From Bacteroidales bacterium (lineage in GTDB: Bacteria > Bacteroidota > Bacteroidia > Bacteroidales > TTA-H9), in the NCBI GenBank assembly GCA_028689615.1, contig JAQVCV010000034.1:1-48095 (forward strand): a stretch of DNA of 48,095 bases, in the 5' to 3' direction. This document shows positions 35,540 through 44,633 of the stretch, piece after piece. The notes beneath the pieces were generated by a model. It worked only from the letters and a program-made list of their open reading frames with translations. It was not told where the DNA came from and ran no database searches. Positions within the stretch are counted from its first letter, which is position 1. Each line of letters opens with the position of its first letter. The position numbers and the translations under genes were made by a program.

Positions 35540-36424
35540 TTAAACTGATGCTGAAATCGCTTCGATGTCTTTGTTCACCTTTTTAACCAATCCCTGGAGT
35601 ACTGTACCAGGGCCAACTTCAACAAACGATTTGGCTCCGTCAGCAATCATGTTTTGCATGATTTGAGTCCACCTTACCGGAGCAGTTAATTGCTTTACCA
35701 GGTTAACCTTGATGATTTCAGGATCTGTTACCGACTGGGCTGTAACGTTTTGATAAACCGGGCATGTGCCTCTGGAGAACTTGGTGTTGTTGATGGCATC
35801 GGCCAATTCAACCCGTGCCGGCTCCATCAGGGGCGAGTGGAAGGCTCCGCCAACTTTCAGCGGGAGGGCTCGTTTTGCTCCTGCCTCTTTAAGTTTCTGG
35901 CAGGCCAGTTCGATCCCTGCCATGCTGCCCGAAATCACCAATTGCCCGGGGCTGTTGTAATTCGCTGCTACAACCACCTCTTCCGAAATGCTTTTGCAAA
36001 CTTGTTCAACCACATTGTCGTCCAGTCCAAGAATGGCGGCCATGGTACTTGGATTGGCTTCACAGGCTTTCTGCATAGCCATGGCACGGGCAAAAACCAG
36101 TTTAAGTCCATCTTCAAAGGAGAGGACTTTGTTGGCAACCAGAGCCGAAAATTCACCCAGAGAGTGCCCGGCAACCATGTCGGGCCTGAAATCGTCGCCC
36201 AAAACCTTTGCCAGAATTACCGAATGAAGGAAAACTGCCGGTTGGGTTACCTTGGTTTGTTTCAGGTCGTCTTCTGTTCCTGAAAACATCACCTCAGTGA
36301 TTTTGAAACCAAGAATGTTGTTGGCTTTCTCAAACAGGTCGCGGGCTAAAGTTGATTTGTCGTACAAATCCTGCCCCATTCCTGTAAACTGTGCTCCCTG
36401 TCCGGGAAAAACGTAAGCTTTCAT
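35540..36424 (-). CDS. fabD: Malonyl-CoA:ACP transacylase
   Basis: The ATG at 36424 gives 294 residues, starting MKAYVFPGQGAQFTGMGQ as in most FabD; a longer frame adds eight residues. The nucleophile serine is in GHSLGEFSALVA near 86-97, and GGAFHSPLM near 195 supplies the histidine. It loads malonyl groups onto ACP for fatty acid synthesis in the cytoplasm. Terminators on both sides (35504-35534 and 36504-36536) suggest a single-gene transcript. Confidence 0.95.
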   Translation of the reverse strand: MKAYVFPGQGAQFTGMGQDLYDKSTLARDLFEKANNILGFKITEVMFSGTEDDLKQTKVTQPAVFLHSVILAKVLGDDFRPDMVAGHSLGEFSALVANKVLSFEDGLKLVFARAMAMQKACEANPSTMAAILGLDDNVVEQVCKSISEEVVVAANYNSPGQLVISGSMAGIELACQKLKEAGAKRALPLKVGGAFHSPLMEPARVELADAINNTKFSRGTCPVYQNVTAQSVTDPEIIKVNLVKQLTAPVRWTQIMQNMIADGAKSFVEVGPGTVLQGLVKKVNKDIEAISASV

Positions 36425-36503
36425 GAATTCATTTTTTAAATTAGCCAACCCGTAGATGTTAAACGAGTTGATTCGCTTTATGATATTGGCTTGCTGATCA
36501 GAA

Positions 36504-36536
36504 AAAAACCGAAATGGTCAGGCCATTTCGGTTTTT
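36504..36536 (-). terminator. Rho-independent terminator after the BI-1 gene
   Basis: CCGAAATGG (36509-36517) pairs with CCATTTCGG (36523-36531) around a short loop; flanking A and T runs extend the stem and provide the T-tract on either strand. It lies 20 bases after the stop of the BI-1 gene and upstream of fabD. Confidence 0.88.
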
Positions 36537-36556
36537 ATTTGACACGATCTATCCAA

Positions 36557-37288
36557 TCAGTCGCGCCGGCTTCCAAAAAAGCGCAGCAAAAATAAGAATA
36601 AATTAATAAAGTCGAGGTAAAGAGTCAATGCCCCCATGATTTTCACCTTCTTAGCCATTTCGCCTCCCATGCTTCCTTCGGCACCTATGTTTTTAAGTTT
36701 TTGAACATCGTATGCAGTGAGGCCGGTGAATACCAATACTCCGATGATGCTTATCACGTAATCCATTGTGCTGCTTCCCAGAATTATATTTACCAGGCTC
36801 GCTATCACGATTCCAATAAGCCCCATCATCATCAGCGAACCAAAACGGGTCAGATCGGTTTTGGTGGTGTAACCAACCACGGCCATCAAACCAAACATTC
36901 CCGTGGCTATCACAAAGGTTTGCGCTATGCTTCCAATGGTGTAAATCAGGAAGATGAAACTCAAACTTGCCCCCATCAATACGGCATAAACGCCAAACAA
37001 AAGTGCAAGGGTGGACGCTGACATAGTATTGAATTTGAACGACATGAGCAAAACAAAGCCTATAGGTGCAAACATCACGATCCACCCCAGAATGGTCATC
37101 CCTTGCGGACCAACCAACAATCCGATAAGCGATGGTGTGGATGCGAAAAGGTAGGCTGTGAATGCCGAGATAGCCAATGCAATTGCCATCCACGAGAATA
37201 CACCCGACATGAAGGTGCGGGTAACGAAAGCATTATCGCGGGTAACGTTTTGGTAACCCGCGTACGGGTTTTGATTTTGAACAAACAT
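36557..37288 (-). CDS. Bax inhibitor-1/YccA family membrane protein
   Basis: The ATG at 37288 gives 243 residues, beginning MFVQNQNPYAGYQNV; the longer frame has a 24-residue extension with little support. Seven hydrophobic segments follow, with the family pattern FMSGVFSWMAIALAISAFTAY in the first, and LVFTGLTAYDVQKLKNIG near 195 in the penultimate, where conserved aspartates control a calcium leak in studied homologues. The physiological role in bacteria is not settled. A terminator follows it. Confidence 0.9.
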   Translation of the reverse strand: MFVQNQNPYAGYQNVTRDNAFVTRTFMSGVFSWMAIALAISAFTAYLFASTPSLIGLLVGPQGMTILGWIVMFAPIGFVLLMSFKFNTMSASTLALLFGVYAVLMGASLSFIFLIYTIGSIAQTFVIATGMFGLMAVVGYTTKTDLTRFGSLMMMGLIGIVIASLVNIILGSSTMDYVISIIGVLVFTGLTAYDVQKLKNIGAEGSMGGEMAKKVKIMGALTLYLDFINLFLFLLRFFGSRRD

Positions 37289-37374
37289 ATGAATGAAATT
37301 AAAAATTCGACCTGCTTTCAGCAAAAAGTGTGCTACAAAGCAACCAGAATCTGCCAACAAGGGACAGTCTGCTA

Positions 37375-38022
37375 TTATGACAGGTTAGACCCGATAAGAT
37401 GGATAAACTCTTCACGGGTCTCTTTCCGCGTGAAAGCCCCTGTGAAATCGGACGTGGTGGTCACCGAGTTTTGTTTCTGCACCCCTCGCATAGCCATGCA
37501 CAGGTGCTTTGCTTCTATCACCACTGCAACACCAAGGGGGTTCAGGGTGTTCTGGATGCACTCTTTAATCTGGGTAGTCAACCTTTCCTGTACTTGCAGC
37601 CTGCGGGCAAAAGCGTCAACCACTCTGGCTATTTTACTCAACCCGGTGATGTAGCCGTTGGGAATGTAGGCCACATGAGCCTTCCCTATAAAGGGAATCA
37701 TGTGATGCTCGCACAGGCTGTAGATCTCTATGTCTTTAACAACCACCATTTGCCGGTAATCTTCCTGAAATTTAGCCGATCTCAATATCTCTTCAGGATT
37801 GAGGTCGTAGCCGTGGGTCAGAAATTGAATCGATTTGGCTACACGCCTTGGAGTGTCTAAAAGGCCTTCGCGTGAAGCGTCTTCACCAATAAGTTTCAAT
37901 ATCTCGCGGTAGTGATACGAGAGTTTTTCGATGGTTTCGTAATTGTAGGTGTCAATTTTTTTGTATCCCTCAAGCGAGTTGTCGTCGATCATCTCGCGGA
38001 TCAGTTTGTCGTCAGGTGTCAT
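37375..38022 (-). CDS. folE: GTP cyclohydrolase I
   Basis: This 215-residue enzyme has the zinc and catalytic residues in [20 protein letters not shown] near 102-121, [20 protein letters not shown] near 126-145, and the third zinc ligand in [15 protein letters not shown] near 173-187. It converts GTP to dihydroneopterin triphosphate, the entry to folate and other pterins. The next gene upstream (52 bases) encodes a PTPS-family enzyme that uses this product, so the pair forms a pterin or queuosine branch. Confidence 0.95.
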   Translation of the reverse strand: MTPDDKLIREMIDDNSLEGYKKIDTYNYETIEKLSYHYREILKLIGEDASREGLLDTPRRVAKSIQFLTHGYDLNPEEILRSAKFQEDYRQMVVVKDIEIYSLCEHHMIPFIGKAHVAYIPNGYITGLSKIARVVDAFARRLQVQERLTTQIKECIQNTLNPLGVAVVIEAKHLCMAMRGVQKQNSVTTTSDFTGAFTRKETREEFIHLIGSNLS

Positions 38023-38074
38023 GTATTAAATGATTTTTGATGCAGTTTTAAATGTGATGAAAAATGCTTTTGGT

Positions 38075-38488
38075 TCACTCCCCAAAATACTCAACGTAAT
38101 TGTTTTCCGATTCCTGAAGGCGAACGCAATGAAGACGGGCTCCGTGGTTTTCAATGTCATCAGCTATTTGATGCCATATCGACTCGGCCAAAATCTCTGT
38201 TGAAGCATACTTTCCGGCCATGAAGTCAACTTCCAGGTTGATGTTTTTATGGTCAACTTTTTCTACAATTCTCTCCCTGATTATTCGGCTCAAATCGCTT
38301 AGGTTCATCAGAAACCCTGTCTCGGGATTGATTTCGCCTTTTACGGTAACATAAAGCACGTAGTTGTGTCCATGCCAGTTGGGGTTGCTGCATTTGCCAA
38401 AAACCTTCAGGTTTTCTTCATCGGTATAGTCTTTTCTGAAAAGGCGGTGTGCAGCGTTAAATCTTTCGCGTCGGGTGATGTAGATCAT
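38075..38488 (-). CDS. 6-pyruvoyl-tetrahydropterin synthase / QueD family
   Basis: This 137-residue protein is a T-fold enzyme. The zinc histidines are H14 in FNAAHRLF and the pair in NWHGHNYVLYV near 39-41, and the catalytic cysteine is in KCSNPNWHGH. The spacing between that cysteine and HGH is five residues, as in eukaryotic PTPS, rather than the three usual in QueD. It should act on dihydroneopterin triphosphate made by FolE. Whether the product is 6-pyruvoyl-tetrahydropterin, a folate precursor or 6-carboxytetrahydropterin is not settled by sequence. It follows the AtpI-like gene by 6 bases. Confidence 0.9.
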   Translation of the reverse strand: MIYITRRERFNAAHRLFRKDYTDEENLKVFGKCSNPNWHGHNYVLYVTVKGEINPETGFLMNLSDLSRIIRERIVEKVDHKNINLEVDFMAGKYASTEILAESIWHQIADDIENHGARLHCVRLQESENNYVEYFGE

Positions 38489-38494
38489 CGTAAA

Positions 38495-38884
38495 TCAGGT
38501 GCTTTGTTTTAAAAATCGAAGCAGGGCGTAGAGTTCAAAGGCTGAATACACCAGATAATAGATCATGAAAGTGATGATGAAGGGTACGGCATCGCCTCTG
38601 TTGGCGAAGGCGTAAAGTGTGATCACGATCAGGTAACCCACCATTTTTATCCCGGTAAAAGCCAAAATTCTGTTGATGAAACGGTTTGGTTTTCCGGATG
38701 AGTTTTTAAGCAGTGAGTGGTGCATGATGATGGTAACACTCATGATCATCAGCAATAGGAAAGGCATTGCAGGGGTCACCCTCGGCAGTAAAAGATAAGC
38801 AGCCAGCGAAAGCAGACCCAGAATAGCCGAAAGCAGAATGATTTGCTTTAGAAAACGGTTATACTCAGGTAAGGATGTATTCAT
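38495..38884 (-). CDS. Small four-helix membrane protein, AtpI-like position
   Basis: This 129-residue protein has four hydrophobic segments (about 13-33, 39-57, 74-92, 99-120). Sequence similarity to AtpI is weak, but in many Bacteroidetes a protein of this kind lies between AtpZ and the F0 subunit a gene. Here the ATP synthase operon does not follow; a PTPS gene does. A role in assembling the ATP synthase rotor is therefore only inferred. It is 6 bases downstream of atpZ. Confidence 0.75.
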   Translation of the reverse strand: MNTSLPEYNRFLKQIILLSAILGLLSLAAYLLLPRVTPAMPFLLLMIMSVTIIMHHSLLKNSSGKPNRFINRILAFTGIKMVGYLIVITLYAFANRGDAVPFIITFMIYYLVYSAFELYALLRFLKQST

Positions 38885-38890
38885 CAGGGA

Positions 38891-39103
38891 TTATTTTTTT
38901 ATTAAATCTTTGACAGCAAAGTAAATTGACATGCCCACACCTGCCAGAGCCCCAATAACTGTAAAAAGTGGAAATTTCCAGGCGAGCCACTTGTCGAGCC
39001 TGATGCCTCCAAAAATTGCCAGAAGTATGATGGCCAACATCTGGAAGGCAAGCGATGAGTAGCGGGCGTAATCGCGAAGGCGTTGGTTATTTTGCTGATC
39101 CAT
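38891..39103 (-). CDS. atpZ: AtpZ/AtpI family protein
   Basis: The ATG at 39103 gives 70 residues; the longer frame starts deeper inside the bactofilin gene. The charged start (QQNNQRLRDYARYSSLAFQM) followed by two membrane helices (AIILLAIFGGIRLDKWL and FTVIGALAGVGMSIYFAV) is the AtpZ pattern. AtpZ assists F1F0 ATP synthase function, possibly through magnesium uptake. It overlaps the bactofilin gene by 17 bases, so the two are cotranscribed. Confidence 0.87.
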   Translation of the reverse strand: MDQQNNQRLRDYARYSSLAFQMLAIILLAIFGGIRLDKWLAWKFPLFTVIGALAGVGMSIYFAVKDLIKK

Positions 39104-39449
39104 TGCGGGCTCCTTCCATCGAACAGTGTCCGGTAAAGAGTGCCCCCGGCTCAACTGCCAGTTTGGATGTGGTAATATCGCCTGATAACTTAACCGATGC
39201 TTTAAGCATTAGCAATTCGCTAACTTTAACTTTTGCCTGAATGGTGCCCGAAAAGTCTCCGTTTTTGCATTCAATTTCTCCCTCAACTACTCCCGTGGCT
39301 CCTATAACCACGCGGCCACTGCTCAGCAGTTTCCCTTTGAGTTGTCCGTCGATTCTTATGTCGCCATTGGTTACGATGTCGCCCGTAATGGTTGTGCCTT
39401 GTACAATAAGGTTGATATTGGGAGCTTCGGTGGGTAGGTTCTTTGCCAT
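39087..39449 (-). CDS. Bactofilin (polymer-forming cytoskeletal protein)
   Basis: This 120-residue protein has the DUF583 right-handed beta-helix repeats: INLIVQGTTITGDIVTNGDIRIDG, GRVVIGATGVVEGEI, SGTIQAKVKVSELLML and KLSGDITTSKLAVEPGALFTGHC. Flanking short disordered tails are usual. Bactofilins polymerise without nucleotide, often at the inner membrane, and recruit cell-wall enzymes. Its neighbour upstream is PorW/SprE-like and the divergent gene beyond that encodes an M23 peptidase. Confidence 0.94.
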   Translation of the reverse strand: MAKNLPTEAPNINLIVQGTTITGDIVTNGDIRIDGQLKGKLLSSGRVVIGATGVVEGEIECKNGDFSGTIQAKVKVSELLMLKASVKLSGDITTSKLAVEPGALFTGHCSMEGARNGSAK

Positions 39450-39582
39450 ATCTTGTTCTTTAACACTGCCCCGAAGAGCAGCAGGGTGAAATACAGTTTC
39501 GTAAATATAACACTAAAAAATTATTTTACAATTAAAACACCAACCCGAATTTCGTTGATCAGGATTTGTGATAGTTAAAGTG

Positions 39583-42300
39583 TTATTTGCCAGATGTCTG
39601 GCTTTTGATGTAATTGGTTCTGAAAAATGTTTCATATTCTTCCAAATCTTTCGATTGGTAGAAAATGGGGTAGTTTTCTGAACTCATTGCAAAAACGAAA
39701 TGGTTGGTTGTGCCTATGGGAGCCAGCACGTATTGGTTTTGCATCAGGGCGTCGTAGTAATCCATTGCACTGAGCATATCTTTGAATCCGGTGATGTTAA
39801 CTATCTGCCAGGTGTTGTCGAGCAGCAATCCCGAGATGCTAAGATTTGTTGAGCTATAGCTTTTGGAGTTGAAATCAGAGATTCTGATTTTTAGAACATT
39901 CACATCCACGCTGTCGGTTTTTACCACAACCAGACAGGAGTGTGTTGCTTTTTCATTCATCTTGTATTTGCTGGTCATGGCAACCGGTTCGGGTGTGTCG
40001 GGTAGTTTTTGAATTCCTGTTGCTGCCGCCAGGCTGGGATTCATCCGGGCAATTTTGTCGAGGATTTTCATTGCCTCTGAAGCAATCGGATCACGCGGAT
40101 AGGTTTTTACCAATCGTTGCAGGTTGACAGCAAGTGAATCAACAATTTCCAGATTTCCTATGGCAAGTGCTTTCAGGTAGTCGAAACGGGGCATCAATTC
40201 GTGTTTGTTGCCGAATTTTTGATGTGCCAGTTCGTTGTTGAGCAAAACCGTGTAGTATTGTCCTGTTTTATAGGCTCCATAGGTTTCTTCATAGAATAGG
40301 GAGGCCTCCTGATTGTTTTTGGCCATCTCTTCAACAAAGGATGGATCTTTCAGTATCAAGGCGTAATCAGATGAGGGGTATCCTTTTATAATCAAACCGG
40401 CATACTCGGCGGCTTTTGAGTCATCGCCAAGTTTTTTGCTCAGATCGCTGATCATGAAGCAACTGAGTAGGTAATTTTTGTTAATTGCAGTGTCGCTGTA
40501 ACGGGTCACCAATTCTTCGAAGGTTGCTCTGGACGATTGGAGGTCGGCCAGCCCTTCGCGGTATATGAAAGCTGCTTTGAAAAGGGCTTCCATGATTTTT
40601 TGGTCTGATTTCACGAGAGCTTCAGGGGTGAGCGGTAGTTTGGCGATGTAAAAATCTCGGTTTTTGGGATCCGTTGAGCCACCTTTGCCACCTTTGCCAC
40701 CTTTGCCTCCATCTGCCTGAACTCCTGTTGAATCGGATGGAAGGGCTGAGGTGTCGGCAGGTAATTCGTTGTCAGCCATGTCTTCCAGGGTGATCTCCTT
40801 GTTGCTCAGGCGCCACAGGTCTTCCAGTCGCCTGTTGCCCCATTTGCGGGTAAATTCGGTGAAACCCATGCTCAAGGCTTGTGGATTGTAAAAATACCAT
40901 CCTCCTCCCACGGTTTGTTGTTCGCGGCCAAAGCTTCCCGACATCATGGAACTGGTTTGCCTGTTGCGCTCTTCTTCAGCTTTTTTGCGCTCTTCTTCCA
41001 CAATTTTTGCTATTATGGAGTCGATCAGAGCATTGCGATCTGATTCGCTCATGGGGGCTACCTTCTGCAGGCTGTCTTCGTTTTGTATAATCACCAAATT
41101 GTCAACAAGCTGTGTGAGGACTTTGGTTTTTATTGAAAGTTGCTCGTAGCGGGGTGATTCTTTGGAGGTAGCTTGCAGCGTGGTGTCGTAATAGGCCTTA
41201 GATAACTGGTAGTCGGGCTTTTGGAAGAAAATTTCAGCGAGTTGAAGAGCCGACTGGGCTTTTTGAAAATCGTTGACTTTGCTGGTAGCAACCGAAAGTC
41301 TGAGGTTTTTTATCCCGGAAGTTGTGTCGCGATCTTTAAAATTGACCTCTGACAGCGCGTAATATATCTGGTCATGATAATCAGCGTTTTTGGCATCGTC
41401 AAGCATCTTTTCAAGGGCTTTGACAATTTTTTCGCTCGAGCCTGCAGAGGCGTCGTAGCACTTGGCGATGTTGATGCGCGAATTGAATTCCATTTCATAG
41501 CCAGGAGTGTGGTTCACTACTGACTGATAGAGCTTTGTGGCTTCAGCCAATTGGTTTTGCGATTGGTAAATCTGTGCAGCAATAAAGCGCAACCGGTTCT
41601 TTTCAATCTTTTTATGACTTAATTCCATCGCGCTTAAAACATGTGGAAGGGCGAAGGGGAGGTTGTTTTGTTTCAGGAAGAATTCAGCATAAACCTTGTG
41701 GAAGAAAACCAGATCCTTTCGTGGCATTTGCACCCTCATCATCTCTATGCGGAATCGCTCGAGGTCGTTCCCTGCTTTCGAGAATTGTTCCATGGCGTTG
41801 TTGGTGTGAGCCAGCCAGAGGGTTACCTGCCAAATAAGAGGGCTGTCTTTGTATTTCGTCAGAATAAACTCGAAGGTGCGTCTGGCGCTTCTGTAGTCTT
41901 GTTTCAGGTAATAGGCTTTGCCAATCATGAAGTAGCTGTCGTCAATCCACCTGTTAAGCTCTTTTTTGTTGAAAAACATCGAGTTGCGTTGAATCACCTT
42001 GCTCCCTTTTTCAATAGCTCTCTCGGCTTTTGGATTAACCGCCGATGCCTCCTTTTTGGTGAATGCAGGGAAAACCGGAAGAATGGTTGTGTAATTGTCG
42101 GGAGTTTTGGTCTCGATATGCGTGAAGCCTTCTTCCAACGCCTCGTTGCCGTTCCACCACGTGTTGTAATGGGCCGTCAGATTGTTGTAAACCCTGCGGG
42201 TGAAAGAATTTTTTTTGTTGGAGCAGCCAACAGCCAATATTCCTGCCGATGCTATGAGCAAAAGCACGATTAATTTATTGAAGGTCACCGATGTTTTCAA
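39583..42300 (-). CDS. porW: PorW/SprE-like TPR lipoprotein of the type IX secretion system
   Basis: This 905-residue protein has a lipoprotein signal peptide with the lipid-modified cysteine at C26 (ILAVGC). It is followed by NNLTAHYNTWWNGNEALEEG, the conserved opening of PorW/SprE. Helical TPR-like repeats fill residues 60-400, and a second set fills 570-760. A coiled, charged stretch (IVEEERKKAEEERNRQ) near 434 and a low-complexity KGGKGGKGG near 535 separate them. PorW/SprE is needed for type IX secretion, linking the PorL/M motor to outer-membrane components. Its place before bactofilin-atpZ is the usual Bacteroidetes order. Confidence 0.87.
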   Translation of the reverse strand: MKTSVTFNKLIVLLLIASAGILAVGCSNKKNSFTRRVYNNLTAHYNTWWNGNEALEEGFTHIETKTPDNYTTILPVFPAFTKKEASAVNPKAERAIEKGSKVIQRNSMFFNKKELNRWIDDSYFMIGKAYYLKQDYRSARRTFEFILTKYKDSPLIWQVTLWLAHTNNAMEQFSKAGNDLERFRIEMMRVQMPRKDLVFFHKVYAEFFLKQNNLPFALPHVLSAMELSHKKIEKNRLRFIAAQIYQSQNQLAEATKLYQSVVNHTPGYEMEFNSRINIAKCYDASAGSSEKIVKALEKMLDDAKNADYHDQIYYALSEVNFKDRDTTSGIKNLRLSVATSKVNDFQKAQSALQLAEIFFQKPDYQLSKAYYDTTLQATSKESPRYEQLSIKTKVLTQLVDNLVIIQNEDSLQKVAPMSESDRNALIDSIIAKIVEEERKKAEEERNRQTSSMMSGSFGREQQTVGGGWYFYNPQALSMGFTEFTRKWGNRRLEDLWRLSNKEITLEDMADNELPADTSALPSDSTGVQADGGKGGKGGKGGSTDPKNRDFYIAKLPLTPEALVKSDQKIMEALFKAAFIYREGLADLQSSRATFEELVTRYSDTAINKNYLLSCFMISDLSKKLGDDSKAAEYAGLIIKGYPSSDYALILKDPSFVEEMAKNNQEASLFYEETYGAYKTGQYYTVLLNNELAHQKFGNKHELMPRFDYLKALAIGNLEIVDSLAVNLQRLVKTYPRDPIASEAMKILDKIARMNPSLAAATGIQKLPDTPEPVAMTSKYKMNEKATHSCLVVVKTDSVDVNVLKIRISDFNSKSYSSTNLSISGLLLDNTWQIVNITGFKDMLSAMDYYDALMQNQYVLAPIGTTNHFVFAMSSENYPIFYQSKDLEEYETFFRTNYIKSQTSGK
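40681..40707 (-). repeat. Three 9-bp tandem repeats inside porW
   Basis: ACCTTTGCC is repeated three times without change (plus-strand reading), encoding GGK units in a glycine/lysine linker near residue 535. Being in frame, copy-number change would alter linker length and not the reading frame. Confidence 0.85.
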
Positions 42301-42380
42301 ACGACTGGACTTTAATGTTGAATGTTTCAGAATTAAATATGAATCAACGCGAAGGTCAACACATAATAACTGCTTTGCCG

Positions 42381-42388
42381 CAAAATTA
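42381..42388 (-). promoter_or_regulatory. Candidate -7 element for porW
   Basis: The minus strand reads TAATTTTG followed by C, an exact TAnnTTTG match, 80 bases before the porW start. A -33 TTTG is not apparent. Confidence 0.4.
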
Positions 42389-42489
42389 TTTCATTTTTTT
42401 GAATCAGTACCCTTTAAAGTGTTGCTAACGGTTTTTTGTTGCCAGCTAATTGGCCGATCAAAGGAAATCGGGGTTCGGGCAGATTGTTG

Positions 42490-42497
42490 TAGATTTG
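42490..42497 (+). promoter_or_regulatory. Candidate -7 element for the M23 peptidase gene
   Basis: TAGATTTG followed by C matches TAnnTTTG. It lies in the divergent gap with porW, with a start site expected near 42504, upstream of both possible ATGs (42526, 42556). Confidence 0.42.
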
Positions 42498-42555
42498 CAC
42501 TTTTCAAACCTGGCAATCGCTTCGAATGGCAGGTGTCACGCAATTGCAAATTACC

Positions 42556-43428
42556 ATGTTGCATGAAAAGGAAAACCGCCGGAAACGGTACATCCGGAAA
42601 CTGAAGGTCAAATACCGTTTGGTGTTGATGGATGATGCTACACTTGAGCAGAAAATTTCGTTCAGACTCACGCCTCTGAACGTGTTTCTTGCTACAGGTA
42701 CCATCTCCATTGTCATGATTTTTCTTACCATTTATATCATAGCTTTTACCCAACTTAGAGAGTACATACCAGGCTACACCGACGTGGGTTTGTCGCGAAG
42801 GGTTTATGATCTTCAGCAAAAAGCCGATTCGCTTGAACAGGCAATGGTTGCACGCGATTTGTTGCTTCAGAACATCCGCGCCGTGATTACCGGCAACGAC
42901 GTTGTGCCTGTTACCCATTCCGAAAAAAGCGAAACTCCTTCAAATTATTCAGCTATCGTCAACGCGCGATCCGCCGATGATTCGCTGTTGAGGGTTGAGG
43001 TTGAAAATGCCGACAGGTACAGCCTTCGCCCGTCACAAAACCCCGGTGGAAATTCTCTGGCATTGATTTACTACACGCCCGTTAAGGGCTTTGTTACCAA
43101 CAAGTTTGATGCTACCACCAAGCATTTCGGCATCGACATTGCCGCTCCTCACAATGAGGCGGTTAAAGCAGTTCGTGACGGTACTGTGCTTTATACCGGT
43201 TGGAGCATCGAAACCGGTTATTCCATTATGATTCAGCATTCTGGTAACGAAGTGTCTGTTTACAAACACAATTCGGCAATTCTTAAAAAACAGGGTGAAG
43301 CTGTTCGAGCTGGCGATCCTGTAGCCATCATTGGCAATTCAGGAGAATTTACCACGGGTCCGCATCTCCACTTTGAACTGTGGAAAAACGGTGTGCCCGT
43401 TGATCCTGAGCAATTTATTCAATTTTAA
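42556..43428 (+). CDS. M23 family peptidase with N-terminal membrane anchor
   Basis: The start at 42556 (MLHEKENRRKRY, 290 residues) is preferred; an ATG at 42526 would add ten residues. A cytoplasmic basic segment is followed by one transmembrane helix (FLATGTISIVMIFLTIYIIAF near 45-65), a coiled-coil stretch (VYDLQQKADSLEQAM), and a LytM domain at about 180-285 with HFGIDIAAP and HLHFELW. Zinc ligands of the HxGxD and HxH motifs appear intact, so it is probably an active or NlpD-like regulatory cell-wall endopeptidase. It is divergent from porW and lies 5 bases before dxr. Confidence 0.9.
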   Translation: MLHEKENRRKRYIRKLKVKYRLVLMDDATLEQKISFRLTPLNVFLATGTISIVMIFLTIYIIAFTQLREYIPGYTDVGLSRRVYDLQQKADSLEQAMVARDLLLQNIRAVITGNDVVPVTHSEKSETPSNYSAIVNARSADDSLLRVEVENADRYSLRPSQNPGGNSLALIYYTPVKGFVTNKFDATTKHFGIDIAAPHNEAVKAVRDGTVLYTGWSIETGYSIMIQHSGNEVSVYKHNSAILKKQGEAVRAGDPVAIIGNSGEFTTGPHLHFELWKNGVPVDPEQFIQF

Positions 43429-43433
43429 TCAGA

Positions 43434-44579
43434 ATGAAACGCCTTGCTATTCTCGGGTCAACCGGCTCTATTGGCCAACAAGCCCTGGATGTTATCCGCA
43501 CTTTTCCTGATCAGTTTCAGGCTGAAGTGCTTACTGCCGATACAAACGTTGAGTTGCTGGCCGCACAGGCCGTAGAGTTCCTGCCCAATGCCGTGGTGAT
43601 TGCCAACGAGAAGTATTACCCTCAATTGTGTTCAATGTTGGCCAAGGTACCGGTGAAAGTGTTCACAGGAACTTCAGCCCTGGTTGATGTGGTGGCTTTC
43701 GATACGGTTGACATGGTTCTTACCGCGATGGTGGGATTCGCAGGGCTCAAACCAACCTTATCGGCAATAAGAAACGGGAAGCACGTGGCTTTGGCGAACA
43801 AAGAGACCCTGGTGGTTGCAGGCGATCTGGTAACACGCCTGGCTTTTCAGCATCAGGTGAATATCCTGCCCGTTGACTCAGAACACTCAGCTATCTTTCA
43901 ATGTCTTGCCGGCGAGCGGCTTAACAAACCCCGCAAGTTGATAATAACTGGATCAGGCGGGCCTTTTAAGGGCTTTACAGCCCGGCAACTCGAATCGGTG
44001 ACTCCCGAAGCTGCGCTGCAACATCCGACCTGGAAAATGGGAAAGAAAATCACCATCGACAGTGCCACCCTCATGAACAAAGGGCTTGAAATGATTGAAG
44101 CTCATTGGCTTTTCTCAATGCCTCCCCAACAAATCATGGTGTTGATTCATCCCCAAAGTGTGATTCATTCAATGGTTGAATTTGCCGATGGCTCGGTTAA
44201 AGCCCAATTGGGTTTGCCCGATATGCGCCTTCCTATCCAGTATGCCCTTTCGTATCCTTTCAGATTGGAATCTGTAGCTCCGCGTGTTGATTTCTCACGG
44301 CTCGGGCAATTCAGTTTTCAACCCCCCGATACATCTGTTTTCCGCTGTCTGGCTTTGGCCTATGAGGCAATTGACAGGGGGGGGAATATGCCCTGCGTGC
44401 TCAACGCTGCCAACGAGATAGCCGTACAGGCCTTTCTGAATCAGCAAATTGGTTTTACCAGCATTGCATCCATTGTTGAGAAATGCATGTCTCACATCTC
44501 ACTGTTGTCGAATCCTGGCGAAGACGACTACTTGCTTTCTGATGCTGAAACACGGAAATTTGCTGCGTCGCTTGTGTAA
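43434..44579 (+). CDS. dxr: 1-deoxy-D-xylulose-5-phosphate reductoisomerase
   Basis: This 381-residue protein has the NADPH site LAILGSTGSIGQQALDVI at the N-terminus, LANKETLVVAG near 122, PVDSEHSAIFQCL near 145 with the metal-binding acidic residues, KITIDSATLMNKGLEMIEAHWLF near 205 and IHPQSVIHSMVEF near 240. It performs the first committed step of the MEP isoprenoid pathway. It is followed by rseP, a common bacterial arrangement. The same window also carries a mevalonate operon, so both routes seem to be encoded. Confidence 0.95.
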   Translation: MKRLAILGSTGSIGQQALDVIRTFPDQFQAEVLTADTNVELLAAQAVEFLPNAVVIANEKYYPQLCSMLAKVPVKVFTGTSALVDVVAFDTVDMVLTAMVGFAGLKPTLSAIRNGKHVALANKETLVVAGDLVTRLAFQHQVNILPVDSEHSAIFQCLAGERLNKPRKLIITGSGGPFKGFTARQLESVTPEAALQHPTWKMGKKITIDSATLMNKGLEMIEAHWLFSMPPQQIMVLIHPQSVIHSMVEFADGSVKAQLGLPDMRLPIQYALSYPFRLESVAPRVDFSRLGQFSFQPPDTSVFRCLALAYEAIDRGGNMPCVLNAANEIAVQAFLNQQIGFTSIASIVEKCMSHISLLSNPGEDDYLLSDAETRKFAASLV

Positions 44580-44633
44580 ACCAACCACCTTTTTTTTCGT
44601 TAAACAATCATTGAAATACAATTCTAAGCTTAT

